Below, piece after piece: positions 33,517-42,723 of a stretch of DNA of 43,570 nucleotides. The DNA comes from Camelimonas abortus (GTDB lineage: Bacteria > Pseudomonadota > Alphaproteobacteria > Rhizobiales > Beijerinckiaceae): NCBI RefSeq assembly GCF_042647165.1, contig NZ_JBHRUV010000006.1; one strand, 5' to 3'. A program made the position numbers and the translations under genes. Positions within the stretch are counted from its first letter, which is position 1; every line of letters begins with the position of its first letter. The notes under the pieces were generated by a model. That model worked only from the letters and a program-made list of their open reading frames with translations. It was not told the DNA's origin and made no database searches.

Positions 33517-34410
33517 TCAGGCGGCGGCGCGCGCCAGCATGCGGTCGGCCTGGCGCAGGATGAAGTCCGCCGCCAGCCCCGGGTCCTCCATGGGCAGGAA
33601 GTGGCTGCGGCCGGGGGCGAACTGCGTCTCCAGATGTGGAACCAGCCGCTTGAACGCGGCCTCGTCATTCTCCGTGAGGGTGCTGCGCACTTCCGCGCGT
33701 AGCAGCGCCGCAGGCACGGAAAGCCGCGGCGCCATTTTCCACACCCGCAGAATGTCGATGCAGTTGAAGGTGGCCGCCTCCCACTCCGGCGCGCAGGCCA
33801 GCGAGACGCTGCCGTCCGCGTGGGTGATCAGGCCGCCGTCGAGGTAGTCGTCGAGAATGCCTTCCTTCCACCAGGCGAACATGCCGCGGCCGTCGTATTT
33901 CTCCCGGATCTCCGCGCGCGACGTCCAGTGGCGGCGGCGCTTGCGGGCGCCGGCGGCCAGTTCGTTGTCGCCGGCGGTTCCGGCGCGCCTGGCCGCGACC
34001 AGCGCGTCGGCTTTCTCCAGCGAGATCACCGCCGGGTCGATCAGCACCACGCCGCGAACCAGGGCCGGGCTGGCGGCGGCGTACATCAGCGTCACCGTGG
34101 CGCCCATGGAGTGGCCGACCAGCAGCGCAGGCTCGCCGAAATGGCTGAGCAGGCCGTGCAGGTCGCGCTCAAAGCCGGACCAGTCCTCCTGCGCGTCCGG
34201 ATCAGCCGGCAAGGTGCTGAAGCCATGGCCGCGGGCGTCGCTCATGATGATGCGGAAGCGGTGCTTCAGCAGTTCGCCAAGCTGGCGGTAGCACTGGGCG
34301 TTCATGCCGGTGGCGTGGGCGAGGTGCAGCAGCGGCGCCTGTTCGCCGGCTTCGTCCCACATCAGGCAGGACATGTCCCCGTCGGCGAGGCGGATGCTGA
34401 TACGTTTCAT
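33517..34410 (-). CDS. Alpha/beta hydrolase
   Basis: Alpha/beta-fold hydrolase of 297 aa. The oxyanion region HATG is at 32-35, DARGHGFS at 58-65, the nucleophile elbow GHSMGA has Ser101, and the catalytic His is in GRSHFLPMEDP. The lid (about 145-220) includes WTSRAEIREKYDGRGMFAWW. The reaction could be an esterase, lactonase or C-C hydrolase; nothing nearby decides. The ATG at 34410 is the natural start. An AT-rich, operator-like site lies about 60-85 bp upstream, so it probably has its own control even though mliC lies upstream on the same strand. Confidence 0.88.
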   Translation of the reverse strand: MKRISIRLADGDMSCLMWDEAGEQAPLLHLAHATGMNAQCYRQLGELLKHRFRIIMSDARGHGFSTLPADPDAQEDWSGFERDLHGLLSHFGEPALLVGHSMGATVTLMYAAASPALVRGVVLIDPAVISLEKADALVAARRAGTAGDNELAAGARKRRRHWTSRAEIREKYDGRGMFAWWKEGILDDYLDGGLITHADGSVSLACAPEWEAATFNCIDILRVWKMAPRLSVPAALLRAEVRSTLTENDEAAFKRLVPHLETQFAPGRSHFLPMEDPGLAADFILRQADRMLARAAA

Positions 34411-34470
34411 GGCGTTTCCGTCGTTGCGGCCCCGCGGCCGGCGCGGGGCGGGTCATCGGTGGTCGGCGTC

Positions 34471-34500
34471 AATTGTATACGCAACGACGTATTTGTCCCA
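34471..34500 (-). promoter_or_regulatory. AT-rich promoter/operator-like site before the hydrolase gene
   Basis: Minus strand TATACAAT gives a good -10 (TACAAT, 34477-34472); the -35 is weak (TGGGAC, 34500-34495). It overlaps an inverted repeat ATACG-6-CGTAT (34477-34481 and 34488-34492). GTATAC-type half-sites recall GntR-family operators, by inference only. Confidence 0.4.
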
Positions 34501-34515
34501 TGCGCCGGAGGCGCC

Positions 34516-34944
34516 TCATTTTCCCGCCGGTTTCGGGGCGGGGGCGCTTCCGCCTTCCGCGGCGCCGGCGCCGGGCGCGTCCAGAGGCCGGCATTCGGTT
34601 TCCTTTCCGTCGCGGGTGAAGCGCGCCACGCCGTGATGCTCCCAGAACTCCACGCCGCCGCCCTCATAGCGCGCGCCGGAGCCGGAGACGGCGGCCTTCA
34701 GCTCATAGCGGTCCTCGCCCACCGTCAGCATGGCGATGCTGGCGTCCGGGAACCGGGCGACGATGCGGGCGCCGTCGGCGCAGACGAAGGTGACGGGCGG
34801 CGCGGGCGGCTGCGGCCGCTTCGGCTCGCCGCCGGCCGCCGGAGCGGCCATGGCGGCGGGAGCCAGCAGCGTCGCCAGCAGCGTCGCTGCGGCGCGGCGC
34901 GGCGGGAGGGAGCGGGCGGCGCGACGCCACGGCAGGCTGGTCAT
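34516..34944 (-). CDS. MliC-family lysozyme inhibitor-like protein
   Basis: Exported protein of 142 aa. The signal peptide runs to about residue 33 (TLLATLLAPAAMAAPA). The MliC/PliC domain (about 50-120) has VTFVCADGARIVARF at its start, a central SGSGARYEGGGVEFWEHHGVARFT (matching the family's YxxxGxxFWxxxGxA core) and a final Cys (TECRPL) that pairs with the first. In this family the domain blocks C-type lysozyme. No lipobox Cys is seen, so it should be soluble in the periplasm (PliC-like). AAAGG stands before the ATG. Confidence 0.85.
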   Translation of the reverse strand: MTSLPWRRAARSLPPRRAAATLLATLLAPAAMAAPAAGGEPKRPQPPAPPVTFVCADGARIVARFPDASIAMLTVGEDRYELKAAVSGSGARYEGGGVEFWEHHGVARFTRDGKETECRPLDAPGAGAAEGGSAPAPKPAGK

Positions 34945-35059
34945 GAATCATCCTTTCCGGCGCCGGGGTGGCCGGCGGCCTGTTGCGGTGGACGGAGTTT
35001 CCGGCGCGCAAGGGTCGCCGCTCCGGGGCGCGCCGGCAAGTCCCCGCCCGCGGCTGCGC

Positions 35060-35088
35060 TTGACTCCGCGCGCCGCTTGCGCAGACAA
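35060..35088 (+). promoter_or_regulatory. Possible dapD promoter
   Basis: TTGACT (35060-35065), 17 bp, AGACAA (35083-35088). The -35 is good and the -10 weak. It would give a leader of about 85 nt before dapD. Confidence 0.35.
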
Positions 35089-35180
35089 CCCGTCTGATCC
35101 TCCGGACGGGCGCGCGGCGTCCGTCCGTCCCCGTTCCACGCCGCCCCCCGGCTCCGCCGGAGGGCCAGCAGCAAGAGATT

Positions 35181-36050
<870 letters not shown>

Positions 36051-36057
36051 CCCCGCC

Positions 36058-36198
36058 ACCGGGCGGCGCGCACGGCGCTTCGCGCCTTGCGCGCGCCGCC
36101 CCGTCGCGCCGGGCCGGCCCAGGGCGTNACCGGGCGGCGCGCACGGCGCTTCGCGCCTTGCGCGCGCCGCCCCGTCGCGCCGGGCCGGCCCAGGGCGT
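36058..36198. repeat. 70-bp element present twice around a single N; likely assembly join
   Basis: Bases 36058-36127 and 36129-36198 are identical, separated by one N at 36128. Each copy contains a long palindrome: arms GGGCGGCGCGC and GCGCGCCGCCC around an inner GGCGC-TTC-GCGCC hairpin. Such a structure is hard to sequence, and the arrangement is what an unmerged overlap between contigs gives. The remaining gap to dapE (36199-36368) holds GC-rich sequence and the dapE ribosome site (GGGAG). Confidence 0.93.
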
Positions 36199-36368
36199 TT
36201 GTTCCGCCGCGGCGGCGGCGTGGGGCCGGACCTGGGCGGGGCCTGACGGCGGGGGCGGCCGTTCCGCCGCGCGCAGGCCGCGCCGGAGGCCCCTGGCCCG
36301 TGACATTCAGGGCGCGACCGTCGGGCCGCGCCCGCTGATTCCTGCCGAGCGTTCCGGGAGCCTCGCCA

Positions 36369-37595
36369 ATGACCAGCGCCAGAATCGAAGCCGCCAGCCC
36401 CGCCGCGACCGCGGCCGTCGCGCGCCACGCGGTGGAGCTCACCCGCGCCTTGGTGCGCTGCCCCTCGGTGACGCCGCATGAGGGCGGGGCGCTCTCGCTG
36501 CTCGAGGGCGTGCTGGGGGCCGCGGGCTTCGACGTGGAGCGGGTGGCCTTCAGCGCGCCGGGAACCCCCGACGTGGAGAACCTTTACGCCCGCTACGGCG
36601 ACAGGCGCCCGCGCCTGGTCTTCGCCGGCCACACCGACGTGGTGCCGCCCGGCGATGAGGCTGCGTGGCGCTTCGGCCCCTTCGACGCAGTGACTGAAGA
36701 CGGCGTGCTCTATGGCCGCGGCGTGGTGGACATGAAGGGCGGCGTCGCCGCCTCCGTGGCCGCGGCCGTGGATTTCGTCGCCCGCAATCCGGATTTTGAC
36801 GGCTCCATCGCCTTTCTCATCACCGGCGACGAGGAGGGCCCCGCCGTCAACGGCACGGTGAAGCTGCTGCAATGGGCGAAGGAGCAGGGCGAGGCGTTCG
36901 ACCACTGCATCCTCGGCGAGCCCACCAATCCCGACCGTCTCGGGGAGATGATCAAGATCGGCCGGCGCGGCTCGCTCACCGGCCGGCTCACCGTGCGCGG
37001 CGTGCAGGGCCATGTGGCCTATCCGCACCGCGCGCAGAACCCGATTCCGGCGCTGCTGCGCTATCTGCAGGCGCTGACCGGCGCGCCGCTGGACAGCGGC
37101 AACGAGCGTTTCGACCCCTCCAGCCTGGTGGTGACCAGCGTCGACGTGGGCAACGCCGCGACCAACGTCATTCCCGCCGAGGCGCGGGCGGTGTTCAACA
37201 TCCGCTTCAACGACATCTGGACGCTGGAGACGCTGAAGGAGGAGGTGCGCCGGCGGCTTGAGGCCGTGGCCGGCGACGGTCCGCGCTTCACCCTCAGCTT
37301 CGATCCCAGCAACGCGGTGGCTTTCCTCACCGAGCCAGGGCCGTTCGTGGCGCTGATGGCCGACGCCATCGCCGCCGAAACCGGCCTGCGCCCGGAGCTT
37401 TCCACCAGCGGCGGCACCTCGGACGCGCGCTTCATCAAGGATTACTGCCCGGTGATCGAGTTCGGCCTGGTCGGCGACACCATGCACCAGGTCAACGAGC
37501 GCGCGCCGGTGGCCGAGCTGGAGGCGCTCGCGCGGATTTATCTGCGCATGATCGAGAAATATTTCGACGCCGCCGCGGCCGGCGCGCTGGCGTAA
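36369..37595 (+). CDS. dapE: Succinyl-diaminopimelate desuccinylase
   Basis: Zinc-dependent M20-family hydrolase that removes succinate from N-succinyl-diaminopimelate. The 408 aa carry the metal ligands in HTD (His88, Asp90), RGVVDMKGG (Asp121), DEEGP (Glu155/Glu156) and GDTMHQVNE near the C-terminus. The lid/dimerisation domain (about 190-300) has RGVQGHVAYPHRAQNP. The length is a little above the E. coli enzyme because of the N-terminal 20 residues. It acts two steps after DapD. Confidence 0.97.
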   Translation: MTSARIEAASPAATAAVARHAVELTRALVRCPSVTPHEGGALSLLEGVLGAAGFDVERVAFSAPGTPDVENLYARYGDRRPRLVFAGHTDVVPPGDEAAWRFGPFDAVTEDGVLYGRGVVDMKGGVAASVAAAVDFVARNPDFDGSIAFLITGDEEGPAVNGTVKLLQWAKEQGEAFDHCILGEPTNPDRLGEMIKIGRRGSLTGRLTVRGVQGHVAYPHRAQNPIPALLRYLQALTGAPLDSGNERFDPSSLVVTSVDVGNAATNVIPAEARAVFNIRFNDIWTLETLKEEVRRRLEAVAGDGPRFTLSFDPSNAVAFLTEPGPFVALMADAIAAETGLRPELSTSGGTSDARFIKDYCPVIEFGLVGDTMHQVNERAPVAELEALARIYLRMIEKYFDAAAAGALA

Positions 37596-37658
37596 GGCGC
37601 CGTCCGCGTCACGGCGGCGCGCGCCTGCGTCTCCCGGCGGGCGCCGCGCCCGGCCGGC

Positions 37659-38432
37659 TCAGTCCTGCGGCCAGGCCAGCGCCTCCTCCGGATAGTCCAC
37701 GCGGACGAAATAGAGCCCGTGCGCCGGGGCGATCGGGCCGCAGCGCCGGCGGTCGCGCGCGTCGAGGGCGGCCCGCATATCGGAAATCTTCCAGCGGCCG
37801 CAGCCGACCTGCTCCAGCGAACCGGCCATGGAGCGCACCTGATGGTGCAGGAACGAGCGCGCCGAGGCGTAGATGCGGATCTCGTCGCCCACGCGCTCCA
37901 CGTCCAGCCGGTCGAGGGTGCGCACCGGGCTGGCCGCCTGGCAGGCGGCGGCGCGGAAGGTGCTGAAGTCGTGCCGCCCCAGAATGGTCTGCGCCGCCGC
38001 GTGCATGGCTCCGGCGTCCAGCGGCCGGCCCACGTGCCAGGCGCGGTCGTGGTCCAGCGCCGCCGGGGCGCGGCGGTTGATGATCCGGTACATGTAGTGC
38101 CGCTTCACCGCGCTGTGGCGGGCGTCGAACTGCGGCGGGGCGAGATGCGCGGAGAGAACCGCCACCCGGTCGCCGGCGGCGCGCAGGTGGGCGTTGAGGG
38201 CGTCGCGCACCGTGTCCGTGCGCCATTCGCGGCTGAGGTCCACATGCGCCACCTGGCCGAGGGCGTGCACCCCCGCGTCGGTGCGGCCGGAGCACTGCAC
38301 CCGCGGATGCTCGCCGGCGAAGCGGATGATGGCCTCCTCCACCGCCTGCTGCACCGAACGGCCGTTGCCCTGCCACTGCCAGCCGACATAGCCCGTGCCG
38401 TCATATTCGATCACGAGGCGATATCGCGGCAC
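37659..38432 (-). CDS. truA: tRNA pseudouridine(38-40) synthase
   Basis: Isomerises uridine to pseudouridine in the anticodon arm of many tRNAs. The 257-aa product starts MPRYRLVIEYDGTGYVGWQWQ and has the catalytic Asp52 in SGRTDAGVHALGQ. FLHHQVRSMAGSLEQVGCG is the second conserved block. ATG 38432 comes two bases after the fmt stop, so both are translated from one message. Confidence 0.97.
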   Translation of the reverse strand: MPRYRLVIEYDGTGYVGWQWQGNGRSVQQAVEEAIIRFAGEHPRVQCSGRTDAGVHALGQVAHVDLSREWRTDTVRDALNAHLRAAGDRVAVLSAHLAPPQFDARHSAVKRHYMYRIINRRAPAALDHDRAWHVGRPLDAGAMHAAAQTILGRHDFSTFRAAACQAASPVRTLDRLDVERVGDEIRIYASARSFLHHQVRSMAGSLEQVGCGRWKISDMRAALDARDRRRCGPIAPAHGLYFVRVDYPEEALAWPQD

Positions 38433-38434
38433 CG

Positions 38435-39391
38435 CTAGCTCCCTGTATCCGCGCCGGGGGAGGCCTGGAGCAGCGCGCCCGGCGCAAGGCGCGCGCCGCG
38501 CAGGAACTCGTCCGCCGCAACCACGCCGCGCCCGGCCCGCTGCACCTGCAGCAGCCGCACCGCGCCCTGGCCGCAGGCCACCGTCATGCCCGGGCCGATG
38601 AGCTCGCCTGGCGCGCCGGCGCCTTCCGCCGGCCGCGCGCGCAGCACGCGGACGCGCTCCGGCCTGCCCTTGCCGAGGTCCGCCTCAAAAAACGCGCCGG
38701 GGAAGGGCGAGAGGCCGCGGATGTGATTGTGCACCGCCGCCGCGTCGCGGCTCCAGTCAATGCGGGTTTCGGCGTTGGTGATCTTGTGGGCGTAGGTGAC
38801 GCCGTCCTGCGGCTGCGGGGTGAAGCGCAGCGAGCCGCGCTCCAGCGCCGCGAGCGCGCGGGCGGCGAGGTCGGCGCCAAGGCCGCTGAGCACGTCGTGC
38901 AGCTCGCCGGCGGTCATCTCAGGCGTGACCGTCACCCGCTCGCACATGGCCACCGGGCCGGTGTCCAGCCCTTCCTCCATGCGCATCACGCACACGCCGG
39001 TTTCCGCGTCGCCGGCCATGATCGCCCGCTGGATCGGCGCCGCGCCGCGCCAGCGCGGCAGCAGGGAGGCGTGCAGGTTGATGCAGCCGAAGCGGGGAAC
39101 GGCGAGAATTTCCGGCGGCAGGATCATGCCGTAGGCCACCACCACCGCCACGTCCGGCGCCAGGGCGCGGAAGGTTTCGGCCGCCCCGGCCGTGCGCAGC
39201 GTCGCAGGCGTGTGGACGGGAATGCCGAAGCCCGCGGCCATCTCGTGCACGGGGCTCCTGCGCTCGTTCATGCCGCGGCCGGCGGGGCGGGGGGCGCGGG
39301 TGTATACGGCGACGACCTCGTGCCCGTGGCCGACGATCTCCGCCAGCGTCGGCGCGGAGAACTCCGGCGTTCCCATGAAAATGACGCGCAA
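38435..39391 (-). CDS. fmt: Methionyl-tRNA formyltransferase
   Basis: Formylates initiator Met-tRNA with 10-formyl-tetrahydrofolate. The 318-aa protein has MGTPEFSAPTL at the N-terminus and the catalytic region GCINLHASLLPRWRGAAPIQ with Asn105/His107. A C-terminal OB-like domain starts about residue 205. The gene lies between def and truA, and Def removes the group that Fmt adds. Confidence 0.97.
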   Translation of the reverse strand: MRVIFMGTPEFSAPTLAEIVGHGHEVVAVYTRAPRPAGRGMNERRSPVHEMAAGFGIPVHTPATLRTAGAAETFRALAPDVAVVVAYGMILPPEILAVPRFGCINLHASLLPRWRGAAPIQRAIMAGDAETGVCVMRMEEGLDTGPVAMCERVTVTPEMTAGELHDVLSGLGADLAARALAALERGSLRFTPQPQDGVTYAHKITNAETRIDWSRDAAAVHNHIRGLSPFPGAFFEADLGKGRPERVRVLRARPAEGAGAPGELIGPGMTVACGQGAVRLLQVQRAGRGVVAADEFLRGARLAPGALLQASPGADTGS

Positions 39392-39474
39392 CCTCGGCTC
39401 CCGTTTTCACTGTCGCCAGAACGGCCGGCGGGCGGGAAGGGCCGCAGGCCGGACCCGGCGCGGCCCGCCGCGGC

Positions 39475-40002
39475 TCAGGACGCCGCCCGGCCCTGCAGGC
39501 GGGCGAGCTTGTTAAACCTGGTCATCACCCGGTCGCGCTTCAGCTTCGACAGATGGTCGATGAACAGCACGCCGTTCAGGTGATCGATCTCGTGCTGCAC
39601 GCAGGTGGCGAGCAGCCCTCCGGCCTCGATCTCCTGCATCCTGTCATGGATGTCGCGATAGCGCACGCGCACCTGCGCGGGGCGCTCGACCTCCGCCTGG
39701 TAGTCCGGAATCGACAGGCAGCCCTCCCGGTAGACGCTGCGCTCGTCCGACGACCAGGTGATCTCCGGGTCGATCATGATGATCGGCTCGCCGTCCCGGC
39801 CCTCCTCGCGCACCACGTCCATGACGATCAGGCGCTTGAGCACGCCGACCTGCACCGCCGCCAGGCCAATGCCCGGCGCGTCATACATGGTCTCCAGCAT
39901 GCTGTCGGCCAGCTCGCGGATCTCCGCGGTGACGGCGCCGACAGGCCGGGAAATCTGGCGCAGGCGCGCGTCAGGAAGGATGACGAGGGGTTTGATGCTC
40001 AT
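39475..40002 (-). CDS. def: Peptide deformylase
   Basis: Metalloenzyme that removes the formyl group from new proteins. From ATG 40002 it has 175 aa. The three motifs are GIGLAAVQ (44-51), EGCLS (93-97, ligand Cys95) and QHEIDH (136-141, ligands His137/His141, catalytic Glu138), all canonical. The start MSIKPLVILPD matches the family; the upstream GTG 40026 would add eight residues. No Shine-Dalgarno precedes ATG 40002, and the promoter is very close (see next entry). Confidence 0.96.
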   Translation of the reverse strand: MSIKPLVILPDARLRQISRPVGAVTAEIRELADSMLETMYDAPGIGLAAVQVGVLKRLIVMDVVREEGRDGEPIIMIDPEITWSSDERSVYREGCLSIPDYQAEVERPAQVRVRYRDIHDRMQEIEAGGLLATCVQHEIDHLNGVLFIDHLSKLKRDRVMTRFNKLARLQGRAAS

Positions 40003-40010
40003 GCGCCGCA

Positions 40011-40039
40011 CAGATAGTGTCTTCACCTTTCACGGTCAA
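40011..40039 (-). promoter_or_regulatory. Probable def promoter, giving a nearly leaderless message
   Basis: Minus strand TTGACC (40039-40034), 17-bp spacer, TATCTG (40016-40011). Transcription would begin near 40004, only about two bases before the def ATG. The region also separates def from the divergent rmuC. Confidence 0.5.
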
Positions 40040-40142
40040 GTTGTACTTGATTTGTTCTCGCCGGCGCCGGAGGATCCGCCAGCGGTGCGTTCCGGCGCCG
40101 CCGGCGGGGCGCCGGGCCGCGGGCGCGGAAGGGTCGCGGGTG

Positions 40143-41288
40143 ATGCAGGACATGTGGCTGGCCGCAGGCGGCCTTGGACTTTCGCCGGCGCAACTGGCGC
40201 TCGCGGCGGCTGCGGCCGTCGCGGCGGCGTTCGCGCTCATGCTGCTGCTGCTGCGCCGGCGCCGGCCGCGCGCCGGCGGCCTGCTGCACGCCGACGACGT
40301 GCTGGCGCTGCTGGACAGCCACGCCCGCGGGATGGAGGCGCGGCTGGAGCAGCTTGCCCGGCTGCAGGCGGAGATGCACGGCGGCCTCCACGCCGGCATG
40401 CAGGGGCTCGGGGCGCGCCAGGCGGAAGTGCAGCGGGCCGTGGCCGAGCAGGTGGACATGCTGCAGCACCGCGTGGGCCGCACCCTCGCCGACATGGCCG
40501 GGCGCACCGGCGACGGCCTTTCTGAACTGGCCAGCCGCCTCGCGGTGATCGACGCCGCCCAGCAGAATCTCAGCGCCCTCGCCGGCGAGATGCTCAGCCT
40601 GCGCGAGGTGCTCGCCAACAAGCAGGCCCGCGGCGCCTGGGGCCAGGGGCGGATGGAGGCCATCGTGCGCGACGGCCTGCCGCCAGGCGCCTACAGCTTC
40701 CAGGCCACGCTCTCCAACGGCCGCCGGCCGGACTGTCTGGTGCGCCTGCCCGGCGACCTGCCGCTGGCCATCGACGCCAAGTTCCCGCTGGAGGGCTTCC
40801 AGGCGTTTCGCGCCGCCCGCGGCGAGGCGGAGCGCCGCGCCGCCGCCGCCCGCCTGCGCCAGGACCTCGCCGCCCACGTGCGCGACATCGCCGGCAAATA
40901 TCTCATCCCGGGCGAGACCCAGGACCTGGCGCTGATGTTCATTCCCTCCGAGTCGCTCTACGCCGACCTGCTGGAGCATTTCGAGGACGTGTCGCAGTCC
41001 GCCGCCCGCTCACGGGTGATCATCGTCTCGCCGTCGCTGCTGGCGGTGGCCATCCAGCTGGCGCGGGCCATGGCCCGCGACGCCCGCATCCGCGACGAGG
41101 CCCGCGCCATCCAGGCGGAGGTGGGGCGGCTGCTCGACGACATCGGCCGCCTGCAGGAGCGCGCCGCCCGTCTCGACGGCCATTTCCGCCAGGCGCGCGA
41201 GGATCTGGCGGCGCTCAATGTCTCGGTGGAGAAGGTCGCCCGCCGCGGCGGCCGCATCGAGGCGCTGGAGTTCGACGGCGCAGCCTGA
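40143..41288 (+). CDS. rmuC: DNA recombination protein RmuC
   Basis: RmuC family protein of 381 aa; in E. coli it limits inversions at inverted repeats, and the domain resembles nucleases. After a membrane segment (about 15-38, LALAAAAAVAAAFALMLLLL) comes a coiled-coil region (about 50-150), then the RmuC domain with GAWGQGRMEAIVRDGL, RPDCLVRLPGDLPLAIDAKFPLEGF and IPSESLYADLLEHF. A C-terminal coiled coil follows. The start ATG 40143 has GGAAGGG upstream; the open frame to 40017 lacks one. Confidence 0.94.
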   Translation: MQDMWLAAGGLGLSPAQLALAAAAAVAAAFALMLLLLRRRRPRAGGLLHADDVLALLDSHARGMEARLEQLARLQAEMHGGLHAGMQGLGARQAEVQRAVAEQVDMLQHRVGRTLADMAGRTGDGLSELASRLAVIDAAQQNLSALAGEMLSLREVLANKQARGAWGQGRMEAIVRDGLPPGAYSFQATLSNGRRPDCLVRLPGDLPLAIDAKFPLEGFQAFRAARGEAERRAAAARLRQDLAAHVRDIAGKYLIPGETQDLALMFIPSESLYADLLEHFEDVSQSAARSRVIIVSPSLLAVAIQLARAMARDARIRDEARAIQAEVGRLLDDIGRLQERAARLDGHFRQAREDLAALNVSVEKVARRGGRIEALEFDGAA

Positions 41289-41328
41289 CGCGCCGGGGAG
41301 GGCGGCGGGCGGGGGCCTTCCCCGCGCC

Positions 41329-41931
41329 TCAGAGCGCCGTGCGCTGGCGGATGGCGGCGACCAGCGTGCCTTCGTCGAGATAGTCGAGCTCGCCGCCCAC
41401 CGGCACGCCATGGGCGAGACGGGTCACCTTCACCGGCAGGTGCTGCAGCATGTCGGTGATGAAATGGGCGGTCGTCTGGCCGTCGACGGTGGCGTTGAGC
41501 GCGATGATCACCTCGCTCACCCGGTCCCGGGCCGCCCGTTCGGCCAGGGAGGCGAGGTTGAGGTCGTCGGGGCCGACGCCGTCCAGCGGCGAAAGCACGC
41601 CGCCAAGCACGTGGTAACGCGCGTTCATCGCCGCGGCGCGCTCCAGCGCCCACAGGTCGGCCACCGACTCCACCACGATCAGCACGGAAGGGTCGCGCCG
41701 CGCGTCCTGGCAGATGACGCACGGCGAAACCGTGTCGACATTGCCGCAGGTCTCGCAGGTGATCACCCGGTCGGCCACCACGCGCACCGCTTCGGCCAGC
41801 GGCTGCAGCAGCGTCTCGCGCTTGCGGATCAGGTGCAGCGCGGCGCGGCGGGCCGAGCGCGGACCAAGACCGGGCAGGCGCGCCAGCAGCTGGATCAGAC
41901 GTTCAAGTTCCGGGCCGGTGGACGAAGCCAT
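41329..41931 (-). CDS. recR: Recombination mediator RecR
   Basis: Acts with RecF and RecO to load RecA on gapped DNA. The 200-aa protein has a helix-hairpin-helix region (LIQLLARLPGLGPRSARRAA), a zinc finger with Cys59, Cys62, Cys71 and Cys74, and a Toprim domain (about 82-165) with VVESVADLWALE. All parts are standard. In alphaproteobacteria it usually follows dnaX-ybaB directly; here an extra gene comes between. Confidence 0.97.
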   Translation of the reverse strand: MASSTGPELERLIQLLARLPGLGPRSARRAALHLIRKRETLLQPLAEAVRVVADRVITCETCGNVDTVSPCVICQDARRDPSVLIVVESVADLWALERAAAMNARYHVLGGVLSPLDGVGPDDLNLASLAERAARDRVSEVIIALNATVDGQTTAHFITDMLQHLPVKVTRLAHGVPVGGELDYLDEGTLVAAIRQRTAL

Positions 41932-42024
41932 GGACGAAGCACCCCGTGCGGCAGTATGGCGGGCCCCTTGTGCCAGCGGAACGGCGGCGAGGGCAAGCCG
42001 GGCCGGGCGGCGCGCGCCGGCCGT

Positions 42025-42702
42025 TCAGGCCAGCTCCCGCTCCCGCCGGCGCAGTGCGGCGACGGCGCGCGCCGCCGCCGGATTGAGCCGCTGCGCCGCC
42101 GCCAGCCAGCGGCTGAAATCACTCATGTTCTGCCGCACATAGGCTTCAAGCTGGCGCACGCCCGCCTCGACCGCCGCCCGGCGGGCGCCGTCGTGCGCGC
42201 CATGCTCCAGGCCGTGGCGGAGGTTGATGGCGTCCTGGCGCCACTCGCGCGCCAGCTGCGCCAGATGCACGGTTTCGGCCAGCGCGGTGGCCATCAGCCG
42301 CAGCTCGCCGGCGGGCTCGCCGGGCAGCCGCGGGCTCACGGCGTCCACGGCGGCGGCGAGCCGTTCGCCGGCAGCCTCCAGCCGGTAGACGAGGGCGAAG
42401 ACGATCTCGCCCGTGGCGGCGTATTCGTCATGAAAGGTCATGGCCAGCGCCATCATTTCGGCGCTGGCGCGGCGCGCGCGCAGGCGCGCCGCAGGGTTGA
42501 GCGGCGCCAGCCGCCGCTTCAGCGCGCCGCCGTTCTCCGGCTGGGGGCCGTGGCCCTGGGGGCGGCTGTCCGGCCCCTCCGGCCCCGGAGGGCGCAGCCG
42601 CGCGCCAAGGCGGCGCAGCAGCGCGCCCAGCCCGTTCCGCGGCGGTCCGGCGCGCCTGCGCCGCCAGCGCCTGCCCGCCGGAAGCGTGATGCGCCCCCCC
42701 AC
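42025..42702 (-). CDS. Hypothetical protein between ybaB and recR
   Basis: I do not recognise this protein (225 aa from GTG 42702; the start is uncertain). The first 65 residues are Arg/Pro/Gly-rich and may not be translated. The remainder (about 66-225) is strongly helical, with SAEMMALAMTFHDEYAATGE, AAGERLAAAVDAV and LEAYVRQNMSDFSRWLAAAQRLN. It has no signal peptide or membrane segment. It lies 21 bp after ybaB and 93 bp before recR on the same strand, so it is likely co-transcribed with them. Several later ATG/GTG codons could be the true start. Confidence 0.55.
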   Translation of the reverse strand: MGGRITLPAGRRWRRRRAGPPRNGLGALLRRLGARLRPPGPEGPDSRPQGHGPQPENGGALKRRLAPLNPAARLRARRASAEMMALAMTFHDEYAATGEIVFALVYRLEAAGERLAAAVDAVSPRLPGEPAGELRLMATALAETVHLAQLAREWRQDAINLRHGLEHGAHDGARRAAVEAGVRQLEAYVRQNMSDFSRWLAAAQRLNPAAARAVAALRRRERELA

Positions 42703-42723
42703 GGCAGGAAAACCCGCCGGCTG

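Noticed and set aside
36058..36198. True biological tandem repeat of 70 bp
   Set aside because: The single N exactly between identical copies makes an assembly artefact more likely; left open pending reads.
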